Virus record (IMG/VR): IMGVR_UViG_3300031857_000906
Coordinates: 1 to 30,899 of that record
From: a virus
Length of the DNA: 30,899 bases
Reading direction: 5' to 3' (one strand)
Made by a program: the position numbers and the translations under genes. This document shows positions 15,871 to 24,879 of the stretch, one piece after another (position 1 is the stretch's first letter; each line of letters begins with the position of its first letter). The notes under the pieces were generated by a model. The model was not told where the DNA came from. It ran no database searches and saw nothing but the letters and a program-made list of their open reading frames with translations.

Positions 15871-16380
15871 TTAGATAATAACAAAGTCGTTTATATCATC
15901 AATTCTGTATGCAGGTTCTGGTTCTTTACCAGTCAAAGTGATTGTAACACCATTAAGGTCTCCAAACGCTTTACCAGTGTTCATAGCACCAGCAGTAACT
16001 CTTACACCATTTTGTTTTCCAACCAACCAGTATTCACCTCTTTGGTCTTTAACGATTACAGATAGATTAGCTTGTGATAAAATCAATAATTGATTTCTTA
16101 AAGCTGCATCATTTTTGTGGAATACTAAGCTCAAGTTTTGAGTAAAGAACACTGTTCCGTTCTCAGTTGAGTAAGCTCCTTCTTGTGCGAAAGAACCTGT
16201 TTCCATTTCTTGCTCAAAAGTGTAGTAAGACACTGTTGAACCTGTAACACCTGTGATGTTGTTGTTTCCATCAAGAGTATATAACTGGTCTGCGTCAAAA
16301 TTTCCAATATAAGCCAATGATATACCACCGATGCTATCTCTACATCCTAATGTATATCCTGTGTTTAATAAACATGCCAT
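15871..16380 (-). CDS. Major tail tube protein
   Basis: A 169-residue protein with the pattern of Bacteroidota siphovirus tube proteins: an N-terminal GCRDSIGGISLAYIGNF, a beta segment with SYYTFEQEMETGSFAQE, and LSVIVKDQRGEYWLVGKQNG near the C-terminus, ending in a beta strand with DLNGVTITLTGKEPEPAY. It would stack as hexamers around the tape measure. It follows the capsid gene after a short hairpin-bearing gap and is itself followed by a terminator, so its dosage can match that of the capsid protein. Confidence 0.75.
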   Translation of the reverse strand: MACLLNTGYTLGCRDSIGGISLAYIGNFDADQLYTLDGNNNITGVTGSTVSYYTFEQEMETGSFAQEGAYSTENGTVFFTQNLSLVFHKNDAALRNQLLILSQANLSVIVKDQRGEYWLVGKQNGVRVTAGAMNTGKAFGDLNGVTITLTGKEPEPAYRIDDINDFVII

Positions 16381-16411
16381 ATTATAATTTTTTTATTTTA
16401 TTTAACTCTAT

Positions 16412-16425
16412 GGGGCCGAAGCCCC
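16412..16425 (-). other. Hairpin with UUCG loop between capsid and tail-tube genes
   Basis: In the minus-strand RNA the sequence GGGGC-UUCG-GCCCC forms a 5-bp GC stem with the extra-stable cUUCGg tetraloop, 37 bases after the capsid stop. No U-run follows, so full termination is unlikely. Protection of the capsid mRNA 3' end or partial attenuation are better guesses. Confidence 0.7.
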
Positions 16426-16461
16426 TTTATGAGTTAATAGTTTTTTTTTATTCCAGTTATA

Positions 16462-17427
16462 TTAGAAACCTCTTGCCCAAACAACATTCTCAATGAATGC
16501 AACTTGAACTCCTAATTTGAATTTAGCTAAAAATCTAACTTCATCAAAATCTTGAGAATACCATACTTTGAAGTCTTCAGCATCAGACAATAAATCTGTT
16601 CCGATGTAAAGGTTAGAAGCCTCAGCTAAAAGAATTCTGTTAGCAGTATTCAATCCTCTTACAGCGATTACTCTGATGTTTGTGCCAGGGTGCATTTGAG
16701 AGAACTCTTGTCCTTGGTTTTCAGCACCAGTGTAAGCGAAATAGTTAGTATCTCTTAAGATTTTAGCATATGTTCTATAGTCAGCATATGACAAGAATAC
16801 ATGTAAGTCTGGTGTGTCAATAACATTAGTATTTACCAATCTTGCTAATTCGTCAATCAATTCAACGATGTTAGAAGTAGCAGCGTTATAAGCACCACCT
16901 GAACCAGTTCCAGCCAAAGCAGATGTTGAATAAGTGATATATCTTCCTGAAGAAGCAGTAACACCAGCATCAAATAATTTTACAAAACCATCACAAAGTG
17001 CTAAGTTTCCAGAACCTGTTGCAGTATTTCCTCTCCAGATAAGGTCTTCAATCATAGCCATGATTTGGTCTCTTTTGTTTTCAGCAAAGATTTGCTCAAA
17101 TGGGATAGCTGTGTTGTAAGAACCTGGGTTCATAGCTACTTGTGTGTAGTATGCTTCAAGGTCGTTAAGACAGATAGCCTCGTTAATTTTTACATCACAT
17201 ACTGTGATAGTTCTTTGGTCCAAAGTAGTTGTTCCAGCAGCGTTCCAACCACAAGCACCAGCCTGTCCTGTTAAAGATGTAGAAATTCTGTTGATAGTTT
17301 GTGCAGATTTAATACCACCTTGCACAGTTACTAAATCAACTGTTCTTCCTCTTAGGACCGCTTCTTTAATCAAATCCGACGCGTTTTGTTCAACATACGC
17401 CGTTAATCCTACTAAATTTAAGCTCAT
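16462..17427 (-). CDS. Major capsid protein (HK97-fold type)
   Basis: A 321-residue protein that builds the head shell. It fits Bacteroidota phage capsid proteins: an N-terminal arm with AYVEQNASDLIKEAVLRG, an E-loop/P-domain region including ICLNDLEAYYTQ, an A-domain with VFLSYADYRTYAKILRD, and a C-terminus with VWYSQDFDEVRFLAKFKLG and VQVAFIENVVWARGF. The 3' half of the gene uses a GC-richer codon choice than its neighbours, as high-expression genes often do. The gene follows the scaffold, and the protease lies one gene further upstream, the usual assembly trio. Confidence 0.88.
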   Translation of the reverse strand: MSLNLVGLTAYVEQNASDLIKEAVLRGRTVDLVTVQGGIKSAQTINRISTSLTGQAGACGWNAAGTTTLDQRTITVCDVKINEAICLNDLEAYYTQVAMNPGSYNTAIPFEQIFAENKRDQIMAMIEDLIWRGNTATGSGNLALCDGFVKLFDAGVTASSGRYITYSTSALAGTGSGGAYNAATSNIVELIDELARLVNTNVIDTPDLHVFLSYADYRTYAKILRDTNYFAYTGAENQGQEFSQMHPGTNIRVIAVRGLNTANRILLAEASNLYIGTDLLSDAEDFKVWYSQDFDEVRFLAKFKLGVQVAFIENVVWARGF

Positions 17428-17459
17428 TTTTTTATATTAATTTTTGTTCCTTTCGGATT

Positions 17460-18287
17460 TTATTTTTTAGCTCTTATGTTTCTAATAGCCTCTAAATTAT
17501 CGTTTTGTGTTTTCTTTTCAGTAATAACTTTATTACTAAATTCAGATTTCAAAGATTTAAATTCTAACTCAGCTGGAGTGTCTTTTACAAAACTTTCCAT
17601 TTTGTCTTCAACTGATTTAGTATATTTAGCCATTTCTTTTGTAACAGCTTCCATTTCTTTAATCTTTTCTTCCATGTCAGCCATTCTTTTTTCCATATCA
17701 CCGAACATTTCTTGTGTTACAGATGAAGTCATACCAGCAGTCTCATCAACATAAGCAGGTGCTTCAACAGCTACTTCTAATGCTACTTCGTCTTCTTTCT
17801 TAGTATCAGGTGTTTGTATTTCATTAATCAAACCTTCAGCATCAACATAGATTACTTTACCATCAGCTAAGTTGTGTTGTCCTTCTGGTGCTTGAACGAA
17901 TTCTCCGTCTTTTTCAACTAAAACTTTGTTACCTACAGCAACATCACCTTCAACTTTAACTTTAGTTCCATCAAGTAATTCAGTTTCTGCTAATTCAATT
18001 TCAATCTCAGGTCCTTCTTCCTCTTCTTCTTTAACTTCACCTTCAATTTTTTCAATCTTTCCAGCAGCAACTACTAATTCTCTTCCATCTTCTAATGGAT
18101 AAGCTCCATCCTCAACTGGGATTAAACCATCTTCTGTTACTAATGAGATTTCCATACCTTCAGCGAAGTCTTCACCTTCAACTCTTAAGATATAATCTCC
18201 AGACTTTGCTTCTTTAAAGCTTTTCATTTCTTCGGCTCCGAATAAAATTGCTTTTATTTCACCTAAAATTGACCTTTTATCTTTCAT
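17460..18287 (-). CDS. Capsid scaffolding protein
   Basis: A 275-residue acidic protein. Residues about 25-160 hold two copies of a beta-rich unit ending in EDGRELVVAAGKIEKIEG and ADGKVIYVDAEGLINEIQ. Residues about 190-250 are a coiled coil (MEKRMADMEEKIKEMEAV), and the C-terminus is basic (AIRNIRAKK), as scaffolds need to bind capsid. It sits directly before the capsid gene. The adjacent XkdF-like protease would remove it during head maturation. ATG at 18287 behind late element 3. Confidence 0.8.
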   Translation of the reverse strand: MKDKRSILGEIKAILFGAEEMKSFKEAKSGDYILRVEGEDFAEGMEISLVTEDGLIPVEDGAYPLEDGRELVVAAGKIEKIEGEVKEEEEEGPEIEIELAETELLDGTKVKVEGDVAVGNKVLVEKDGEFVQAPEGQHNLADGKVIYVDAEGLINEIQTPDTKKEDEVALEVAVEAPAYVDETAGMTSSVTQEMFGDMEKRMADMEEKIKEMEAVTKEMAKYTKSVEDKMESFVKDTPAELEFKSLKSEFSNKVITEKKTQNDNLEAIRNIRAKK

Positions 18288-18304
18288 AAAATTATCTTCT
18301 TTTT

Positions 18305-18336
18305 TATATAAATATACTTATTCCTTTTTTGTCATA
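18305..18336 (-). promoter_or_regulatory. Late promoter-like element 3 (scaffold/capsid block)
   Basis: Minus strand TATGACA (18336-18330), 13 bases ending in G, then TATATTTATATA (18316-18305), 17 bases before the scaffold ATG. The upstream block differs from the other copies by TAT in place of AAA before GACA. The protease gene ends a few bases further upstream. Confidence 0.7.
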
Positions 18337-18341
18337 TTTTT

Positions 18342-18953
18342 TTACGATTTCATAAGTTTTAAGAGCATTTCATACTTTAAGTCATCACTTATATCGTCCA
18401 TTAAAATTGACTTCATCTTATCCAAAATTTCAACTTCTGATGCCTTAACCTCAACACTAAAACCTCTAATAAGACCAGTCTTAAGATAGTTATTCCAAAC
18501 AGTTTCATTTTCAATCTTCATACTAACAAACCAATCACCAGCTTTTATATTCTTAAAACCTAATGCTTTTGCTTTATCCATCTCAGGGTCTTCAACAATC
18601 CAACTCTCAAATACATAAACACCATCAATCTCAAATTCGTGTTCAAGATTTGTGTTATTAGCATTAGAGTTTTTCTTAAAGAATAATTCGGCACATTTTC
18701 TAACAGTATCTTTTGAGAAAAAACCATAATAAAGATTACCTATCTCATCTTTTCTTGGAATGTTAATGTCTGGTCTCATTGCTGGACCAGTTAAAACTCT
18801 TTTTTCGTCATCAATTGTTTTGAATTTTAATGTTTGACTATTAAAAAGAAGGAAATCCTCTTCAATAGCAGGCTCACTAACAAGACTAATTCTTTTTAAC
18901 TCACCCATTACATCATCTAATTCCCACTCAATTAATTTTATTTCTTCATTCAT
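18342..18953 (-). CDS. Prohead protease, XkdF-like
   Basis: A 203-residue protein resembling the XkdF-type phage serine protease. H105 lies in NTNLEHEFEIDG and is the likely catalytic histidine. S117 in VFESWIVEDPEMDKAKALGF belongs to the conserved motif, and S166 in GLIRGFSVEV is the likely nucleophile. The N-terminal RISLVSEPAIEEDFLLFN is a family signature. It would cleave scaffold and possibly capsid. It follows the tape measure gene by 18 bases with no promoter element of its own, so it is read with the tape measure. Confidence 0.82.
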   Translation of the reverse strand: MNEEIKLIEWELDDVMGELKRISLVSEPAIEEDFLLFNSQTLKFKTIDDEKRVLTGPAMRPDINIPRKDEIGNLYYGFFSKDTVRKCAELFFKKNSNANNTNLEHEFEIDGVYVFESWIVEDPEMDKAKALGFKNIKAGDWFVSMKIENETVWNNYLKTGLIRGFSVEVKASEVEILDKMKSILMDDISDDLKYEMLLKLMKS

Positions 18954-18971
18954 AGTAGTTATTTATTTTTA

Positions 18972-21242
18972 TTAACCTATCTCAGACCTTTGCTGATAAG
19001 TATTCAATCTATTTTGTGTGTTTGTTATATCACTTTCAACAACATAACTTTTAACTGGTGTTTGTCTTGAACCATATAGTTGCAATCCACCACCTTCACT
19101 ACCACCCATAGCACTACCATTAATAGTTAAACTTGGAGGTGTAGGAGCTGTCATTGCTGAAGGACTTGGGCCTTCACCACCAGCAGGACTTGGAGATGGA
19201 GTTGAGCCACCACCATCAGCTTTGAATTGTGTTGAAGCAATTTTCTTTATATTTAATATACCAGCTGTAATAGCAGCGGCCGCAGCTACAGCACCTAAAA
19301 CTGGACCAACAACTGGAATTGATGACAGTGATGAATAAGCACCAGTTGCTGCTTTATAAGTGTCAATAGTAGCCTGTGCTATTTGAACACCTTTTTGTAA
19401 ATTAAATGCTTTTCTTTGTTGCTTCTCATTTTTACCAGCAAATAACTCAGCCAAATTACCAATAGTTGATAGTGTGTCACTAACAGCTTGTATTTTTTGG
19501 TCTCTTAATTCCTTAGCAGCTTCTTTTTCCTCTTCAGCTGACTTCTTATTAATAGCGGCAATCTCATCATTTCTTTTTTGAGTTGCATCTTTTGTTAGTT
19601 GGTCATATTGTTCTCTTGTAATCTTTTCTTCATCTAATTGATTTTGTAAGTCATATAATTCATCTTGATAAGCTGCTTCTCTAACTGCTTTTTCTTTGGC
19701 ATATCCTTCCTCCATAAGTGCGATTTTAGCATCACGCATCTCGGTTTCAGCTTTATAAACAGCGGCATCTTGGGCTCTCATATCTGCCAACATTTTAGCT
19801 TCAGCATCTTTGAGAGCTTGTTCTTTATCTTTTTGTATTTTATCCCATTTGTCTTTTGCTGCCTGGTCATCTTTGTCTCTTTGTGCATTGTAAGTATCAA
19901 CTAATTCTTGTGTTTGTTTATTAAGTTTAGTTTGACCTTTAGTAGCATCTTCAATAAGTCTTTCATATTTTAATCTATTACCCTCAACATCTTTAGCAAG
20001 ACTTTCATCCATAAGTTCAAGTTTAGCATCTTCTAACCTTCTTTTTTCAGCAAGTTCTCTTTCTGCTTCTGTCTTTGCTTTATCCATGGCATTTTTATAA
20101 TTCTCATCAGAAAGTCTTTTTCTTTCTTCAGCAGCTTTTTTATCCATGTTTTTTATCTCTAATTGATAGCCTGCTTGTTCATTTTGTAAATCAAGCAATT
20201 TACTTTCCATTTCTTTTATGGTTTTTTCACCTTCAACTTTTGTAGCTTCAGGGTCAAATAAGAAACTTGTAACCCAATTAGTAACATCATCAGCTAATGT
20301 AAGTTTTTCATCAATAACTCCAAGATAGGCTAATCCCTCACTAATCTTATCAACAGTTCCCAAAATCATTTGTAGTGGCATTGTTAAGAATTGTATAATA
20401 CCTTTTGTAATAGCAAAGTTTCTCTTTTCAGCGTCTATTTGACTATCTAATGTTATTTTGGCTTGTTTGATTTTAACATTAAGTGCTGAGATTTCTTTAC
20501 CAACTTGAGCTATTTTTAATTCAAGAATTTGTTTTTCACTCAACCCTTGCATTCTTAAAATGTTATCACTCGCTTTTAGCCTTTTTGTTTTTTCGCCTTC
20601 TATCTCAACATTTCTTTCGGCTTTAGCGTTAAGAGCTTCTTGTTCAGCTGAAACACCACTAACAGCAGCTTTTATATCATCCCAATAAGCAACAAGTGTT
20701 CCAACAGCAATTAGTAACAAACCAATACCAGTAGCAGCAACTGCTCCTTTGATACCTTGAAGTCCAGCTTTTGCTGATGTAAAGAATGCACCAAAACTTG
20801 CTTTCATATTTGTAACTTGGTCACCTAATGAACCGAATGCTTCTATTGCTTGTGTCATGGCCATAATACCTTGAAGTTTAGCCATGCCTTCTTGTAGGGC
20901 TTCACCTTTAGCACCAAATGCTTGCATTGCTCCTTGAATACCTTGAAAACCATTAAGACCAATTGTAGCAACACCTTGAAGACCTTTACCTAAATTCTCA
21001 ATAGGAGCACCAGCTGTTGCGTTAATAACAGCGTTAGTATCAGCGATAGTATCTCTTAATTGACCAGCTCTTTGTGATAATTCTTGAAATCTTGCACTAC
21101 CAGGCTCTAATCCTTGTAATTCTAATGTGATTTCTCTTAACTGTTGTTTTAAACTACCACTGGCATCTGCTGCCTCTTGTATATTCTGAGCTAATTGGTC
21201 ACCACCAGTTGTTTCTATCTTTATTTTAACTGTTTCAGCCAT
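18972..21242 (-). CDS. Tape measure protein
   Basis: A 756-residue protein that sets tail length. It is mostly long charged coiled coil (residues about 375-600, with many Glu/Lys/Ala heptads). A hydrophobic segment at about 167-186 (GAVAATGIGLLLIAVGTLVA) and another at about 640-665 (VLGAVAAAAAITAGILNI) are characteristic of tape measures. The motif KNEKQQRKAFNLQKGVQIAQAT before the second hydrophobic stretch is typical. At about 0.15 nm per residue, tail length would be near 110 nm. It opens a late block behind element 4. Confidence 0.9.
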   Translation of the reverse strand: MAETVKIKIETTGGDQLAQNIQEAADASGSLKQQLREITLELQGLEPGSARFQELSQRAGQLRDTIADTNAVINATAGAPIENLGKGLQGVATIGLNGFQGIQGAMQAFGAKGEALQEGMAKLQGIMAMTQAIEAFGSLGDQVTNMKASFGAFFTSAKAGLQGIKGAVAATGIGLLLIAVGTLVAYWDDIKAAVSGVSAEQEALNAKAERNVEIEGEKTKRLKASDNILRMQGLSEKQILELKIAQVGKEISALNVKIKQAKITLDSQIDAEKRNFAITKGIIQFLTMPLQMILGTVDKISEGLAYLGVIDEKLTLADDVTNWVTSFLFDPEATKVEGEKTIKEMESKLLDLQNEQAGYQLEIKNMDKKAAEERKRLSDENYKNAMDKAKTEAERELAEKRRLEDAKLELMDESLAKDVEGNRLKYERLIEDATKGQTKLNKQTQELVDTYNAQRDKDDQAAKDKWDKIQKDKEQALKDAEAKMLADMRAQDAAVYKAETEMRDAKIALMEEGYAKEKAVREAAYQDELYDLQNQLDEEKITREQYDQLTKDATQKRNDEIAAINKKSAEEEKEAAKELRDQKIQAVSDTLSTIGNLAELFAGKNEKQQRKAFNLQKGVQIAQATIDTYKAATGAYSSLSSIPVVGPVLGAVAAAAAITAGILNIKKIASTQFKADGGGSTPSPSPAGGEGPSPSAMTAPTPPSLTINGSAMGGSEGGGLQLYGSRQTPVKSYVVESDITNTQNRLNTYQQRSEIG

Positions 21243-21260
21243 TTACAAATTATTTCTTTT

Positions 21261-21292
21261 TATATAAATATACTTTTTTTAACTATGTCTTT
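21261..21292 (-). promoter_or_regulatory. Late promoter-like element 4 (tape-measure block)
   Basis: Minus strand AAAGACA (21292-21286), 13 bases ending in G, then TATATTTATATA (21272-21261), 18 bases before the ATG at 21242. The AAAGACA block abuts the stop of the hub gene. Confidence 0.72.
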
Positions 21293-24200
21293 TAGTTAGG
21301 AATTCTTAGGACTTTAAATCCAGTTCCACCACTATTAGCAGCTCCAATTGAAACTCTTTTCAATGTATTAGCTGATATATCCCACAACATAAATCCTGTC
21401 TCACCAGCTGTTGTGTTATTATCAAACTTTGAAGCTGTTATACCAGTATTTATTGTAACAGAAGCTGTTGATTGTATTATAGATGTTGTAAAAACACCAT
21501 TAATCAACTTAAGCATAATCTCATCTTCGGATAATGCAAATGCAGCTGAGTTACCAGCACCAGCATTATCCGAAGTTAATTGAATACCAGGCGTTAGGAG
21601 ATTATTTAATGATATATTATTATTAAATGTTGTTCCATCAGTAATTGTCAATTGTATAGATGTGTCTGACATATAAGAAGTGCTTAATACACCATTTGCT
21701 GAAATAGTTGTATCAATTCCATTCGGATAAAAGTCAATTCTACTTTCATCACCTATTACTGTTTCATATGACTTTATATAACTACCACCACCAGGAAATA
21801 AATTAATCGTATCTTGTCTTGTGTTAGCAACATTTGCCACACTGTCTAATGTTAATTGACCATCACTTGATACATTTTCTAAAACCACTGTAGATACAGC
21901 TGTAAGTGTTGCATTATCATAAACAATAGAACTCATATAAGTTGGCATACTTAACAATCTACTACTATTTGATGAGCCATCACCACTTTCTAATGCCAAA
22001 GATGAACTTTGTATAAATACACTTGAACCATTGCCAGTTAAGCCATCTAAAACATCGTGTTTGATATATTCAGAACCACTTGCTCCTCTTACCAAAGAAG
22101 TCAATGTTACATTATTATCATTTATAATCTGAATTTTAGCAGCTGGTATTGTTGTATCTTCAATATAATAAGATGGTGGAGACCATGGTGTTGATGATGT
22201 TCCAACAGTCACGGTTCCAGTAGTTGTATCAACAACATAAGCATCACCAATATAAACCTTACCACTTTGGGTTGCCGTTATACCATTAGAACCTATTAAT
22301 ATAATACCACCAGCATCACCCTCAACTATATTATCAGAACCACCTAAAACCATTGATGACCCAGATGTAATACTATTTCTATCACCAACAATCATAGAAT
22401 TATCACCAGTCATTATATTGTCTGAACCAACAATCATATTTTTTGCTAAAAACGATTGAGTGCTTCCATCAGCTAAAAATCTTGTAATTTTACCACCAGA
22501 AACATTACCATTACCAACAACAACTCCACCACCAGCTGATGAGTTTCCAAATCCAACTGCCAAATCAAAAAGAACATTAAATGGTCCAGTAGGTCTTGTA
22601 GGGTTTGATATAACAGTTTGTGTTCTTTGTCTTTCCCATCTAACACCATCAACTATTTTAAGTAATTCAACCTTTGTAACACCATTTTGTAAAGGTTTAT
22701 AATCAATAATTTTATTAACATAATAGTAACTATCAAGAATAAAAATCTTTGTATAGAAATTATCTTTGATATATCTAATGTCATATTCATCTAAATAAAA
22801 ATAAGATGTTATTAACCTACCAGTTTCAATTTGTCTGACATAATCACTCCAATAAGTGTTAAACATATTGTTATCTGTTATGAAATCCCAATCATCATAA
22901 TAATAGTATTTGTTTGTTCCAAAATTTATGTCAATTTCTGGTTCAATAGGGTCATCAAAGTGTCCAGCATATGGGTATTTGCTAAAACTTTCAGAAGCAG
23001 ACCCACCAGTAGTTGGTTGATAAGTCCAATTCCAACCATCACAATCTCTCAATCCACCATAGTAAAAAATTCTTGGTTGAACCTTTGGATTAGTTGGGTC
23101 AATGCCTGGAACAATTGCATTAAAAGGAGTTTTAACAAGTGGTGTTGGTGAAAATGAACTTTCAATTCTTTCTTCACCTTTAACAAAGTCATTATCAAAA
23201 TAGTATTTGTATTGACCATAAACATCACCTGTTACATCAGAATAGTTTTTATTATATTCATCATTATCAGCTTTATAACTCCAAATCATTAATTTAGATT
23301 GTAAGTCTGATAAAAGTTCAATCTCATCGGGTGATGAATAATCTTTTTTACTTGTCCAATCTACTATCTCACCTCTTTCATAGAAATCAGGCCTTGTATC
23401 AAAGATTAACTGCTTTGGATTTTCAGGATTTATCTGTATGTAGAGATTATACCTTCTAATCAAATCTGTTAGGAGGTCTTTTTGTTTAATTTTATCTGGT
23501 AGGTATTTAGCTAAATCAACATATTCGTTCTGTGTTATTTGTCCTACTATTGCCGTATTTCTAAAGAATGTTGGTTGGTCAGTGCTTCCAAATTTATTTC
23601 TAACCTCAACAGTAACTGTTATTGGTTGCGTAAAAAACCAAGATGCTGCGATTTTTATAGGTCTATATCTAACTCTGACTTTATTACCAACAGCTAAATT
23701 CACTTGTGGTAATGTAAACTGAACTGGTAAATCAAACTGTTGAGAACCACCAGGTGCTAATGTAATTGATGTTCCAGTATAACTATAAACACTTGTTTCA
23801 CCTGAGTTCCAAGTGCTCCAAGCAGTTCCACCCCATATCTCAACCTTAACTTCCATTTTCCACTGAGGCCATAAGTTAGGGTCAGCACTTGAAAATCTCG
23901 TAATTGTTGTAGATGAACCTGTATTATTTTGTAACTTTAATCTTGTTTTTAATAATAATTCACCACTATAAGCACCGTTATAATTTACATCCCATTGATA
24001 AGTTGTTGTATTCCAGTTATTGTCATTATCAAAATAATCATAACCAGTTGATGGAGTATCAGCATTAAATTGTGCAGTTGCGAAAGATGATACATAAGCA
24101 AAATCTTGATTAGCATTCCAATTAGGATATGCTGTATTAGTATAACTTTGTGTTCTACCAACTCTAAACTCTCTTTCTCTTCTATCAGCTTCATCAACCT

Positions 24201-24879
24201 TTGGCCTACCATCCGTCACATAAGAAATGCATTCGTGATTAAATTGGTCATTGTTTGCTAATGAACCAGTCCAGCCAAATCCTGCTTCTCTAATCATTTG
24301 GTCTAAAATAGCTCTATAATATATTGCTGGGTAAAAATAATCTACACTATATTGACTATCTTTTGTGTGAGTTCCAAACATAGGATAAACATAGCCATCT
24401 TCCCAAGTATGTGTCCAACTATTCTTAACATTAGTATTAGAAAAGGTATGGCCAAATTCCCTCATATCAAGAAGGTTAATTGTCTTTTCACCTATAACAG
24501 ACATCAAATCTACAGAGTTGTTATAAATTACAACCTCATAACCAATTTGATTACCTTGATTATCTACATTGTTTAGTTTAGTTATCTTTCTTAATTGTAA
24601 GAAACCATCCATTACAACCTCAGTATTAACAAGTAATTTAGCCGCTGTTCTTTTATTAGGATTAAACATTGTAAAATCTGCATTAACATCAAATAGATTT
24701 CCAAACCAATAGTTATTCTTTTTAGTTCCTGGCAAGACTATTGTCTTACTGTAAGCAGCATTTCTTTTTGAGATGTCTTTTATATCTGCTATACTATATT
24801 GTAAAGCAATCTCTATCTCCTGCGTCATATCTAACTCGGCAGTTGATGGCTCATTTATAAATAGTTGTATGTAATTCAT
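21292..24879 (-). CDS. Tail hub / adhesin protein
   Basis: A 1195-residue protein. The N-terminal third has the signature of Bacteroidota tail-tip proteins (DIKDISKRNAAYSKTIVLPG, then FGNLFDVNADFTMFNP and VVMDGFLQLRKI). This is followed by a long beta-rich middle with many Tyr and Trp. Residues about 800-890 contain head-repeat-like units (NSMIVGDRNSITSG, SSMVLGGSDNIVEG), as in YadA-type trimeric adhesins. The C-terminal part is beta-rich and ends GGTGFKVLRIPN, like other phage fibre ends. It probably forms the tail hub with a host-binding extension. ATG 24879 overlaps the stop of the previous gene. Confidence 0.75.
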   Translation of the reverse strand: MNYIQLFINEPSTAELDMTQEIEIALQYSIADIKDISKRNAAYSKTIVLPGTKKNNYWFGNLFDVNADFTMFNPNKRTAAKLLVNTEVVMDGFLQLRKITKLNNVDNQGNQIGYEVVIYNNSVDLMSVIGEKTINLLDMREFGHTFSNTNVKNSWTHTWEDGYVYPMFGTHTKDSQYSVDYFYPAIYYRAILDQMIREAGFGWTGSLANNDQFNHECISYVTDGRPKVDEADRREREFRVGRTQSYTNTAYPNWNANQDFAYVSSFATAQFNADTPSTGYDYFDNDNNWNTTTYQWDVNYNGAYSGELLLKTRLKLQNNTGSSTTITRFSSADPNLWPQWKMEVKVEIWGGTAWSTWNSGETSVYSYTGTSITLAPGGSQQFDLPVQFTLPQVNLAVGNKVRVRYRPIKIAASWFFTQPITVTVEVRNKFGSTDQPTFFRNTAIVGQITQNEYVDLAKYLPDKIKQKDLLTDLIRRYNLYIQINPENPKQLIFDTRPDFYERGEIVDWTSKKDYSSPDEIELLSDLQSKLMIWSYKADNDEYNKNYSDVTGDVYGQYKYYFDNDFVKGEERIESSFSPTPLVKTPFNAIVPGIDPTNPKVQPRIFYYGGLRDCDGWNWTYQPTTGGSASESFSKYPYAGHFDDPIEPEIDINFGTNKYYYYDDWDFITDNNMFNTYWSDYVRQIETGRLITSYFYLDEYDIRYIKDNFYTKIFILDSYYYVNKIIDYKPLQNGVTKVELLKIVDGVRWERQRTQTVISNPTRPTGPFNVLFDLAVGFGNSSAGGGVVVGNGNVSGGKITRFLADGSTQSFLAKNMIVGSDNIMTGDNSMIVGDRNSITSGSSMVLGGSDNIVEGDAGGIILIGSNGITATQSGKVYIGDAYVVDTTTGTVTVGTSSTPWSPPSYYIEDTTIPAAKIQIINDNNVTLTSLVRGASGSEYIKHDVLDGLTGNGSSVFIQSSSLALESGDGSSNSSRLLSMPTYMSSIVYDNATLTAVSTVVLENVSSDGQLTLDSVANVANTRQDTINLFPGGGSYIKSYETVIGDESRIDFYPNGIDTTISANGVLSTSYMSDTSIQLTITDGTTFNNNISLNNLLTPGIQLTSDNAGAGNSAAFALSEDEIMLKLINGVFTTSIIQSTASVTINTGITASKFDNNTTAGETGFMLWDISANTLKRVSIGAANSGGTGFKVLRIPN

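Noticed and set aside
22831-23151. Open frame of 106 codons on the + strand
   Set aside because: It lies fully antisense to the hub gene, has no ribosome-binding leader and no recognisable composition. The same applies to the other + strand frames, for example 684-869, 10250-10507 and 17476-17754.
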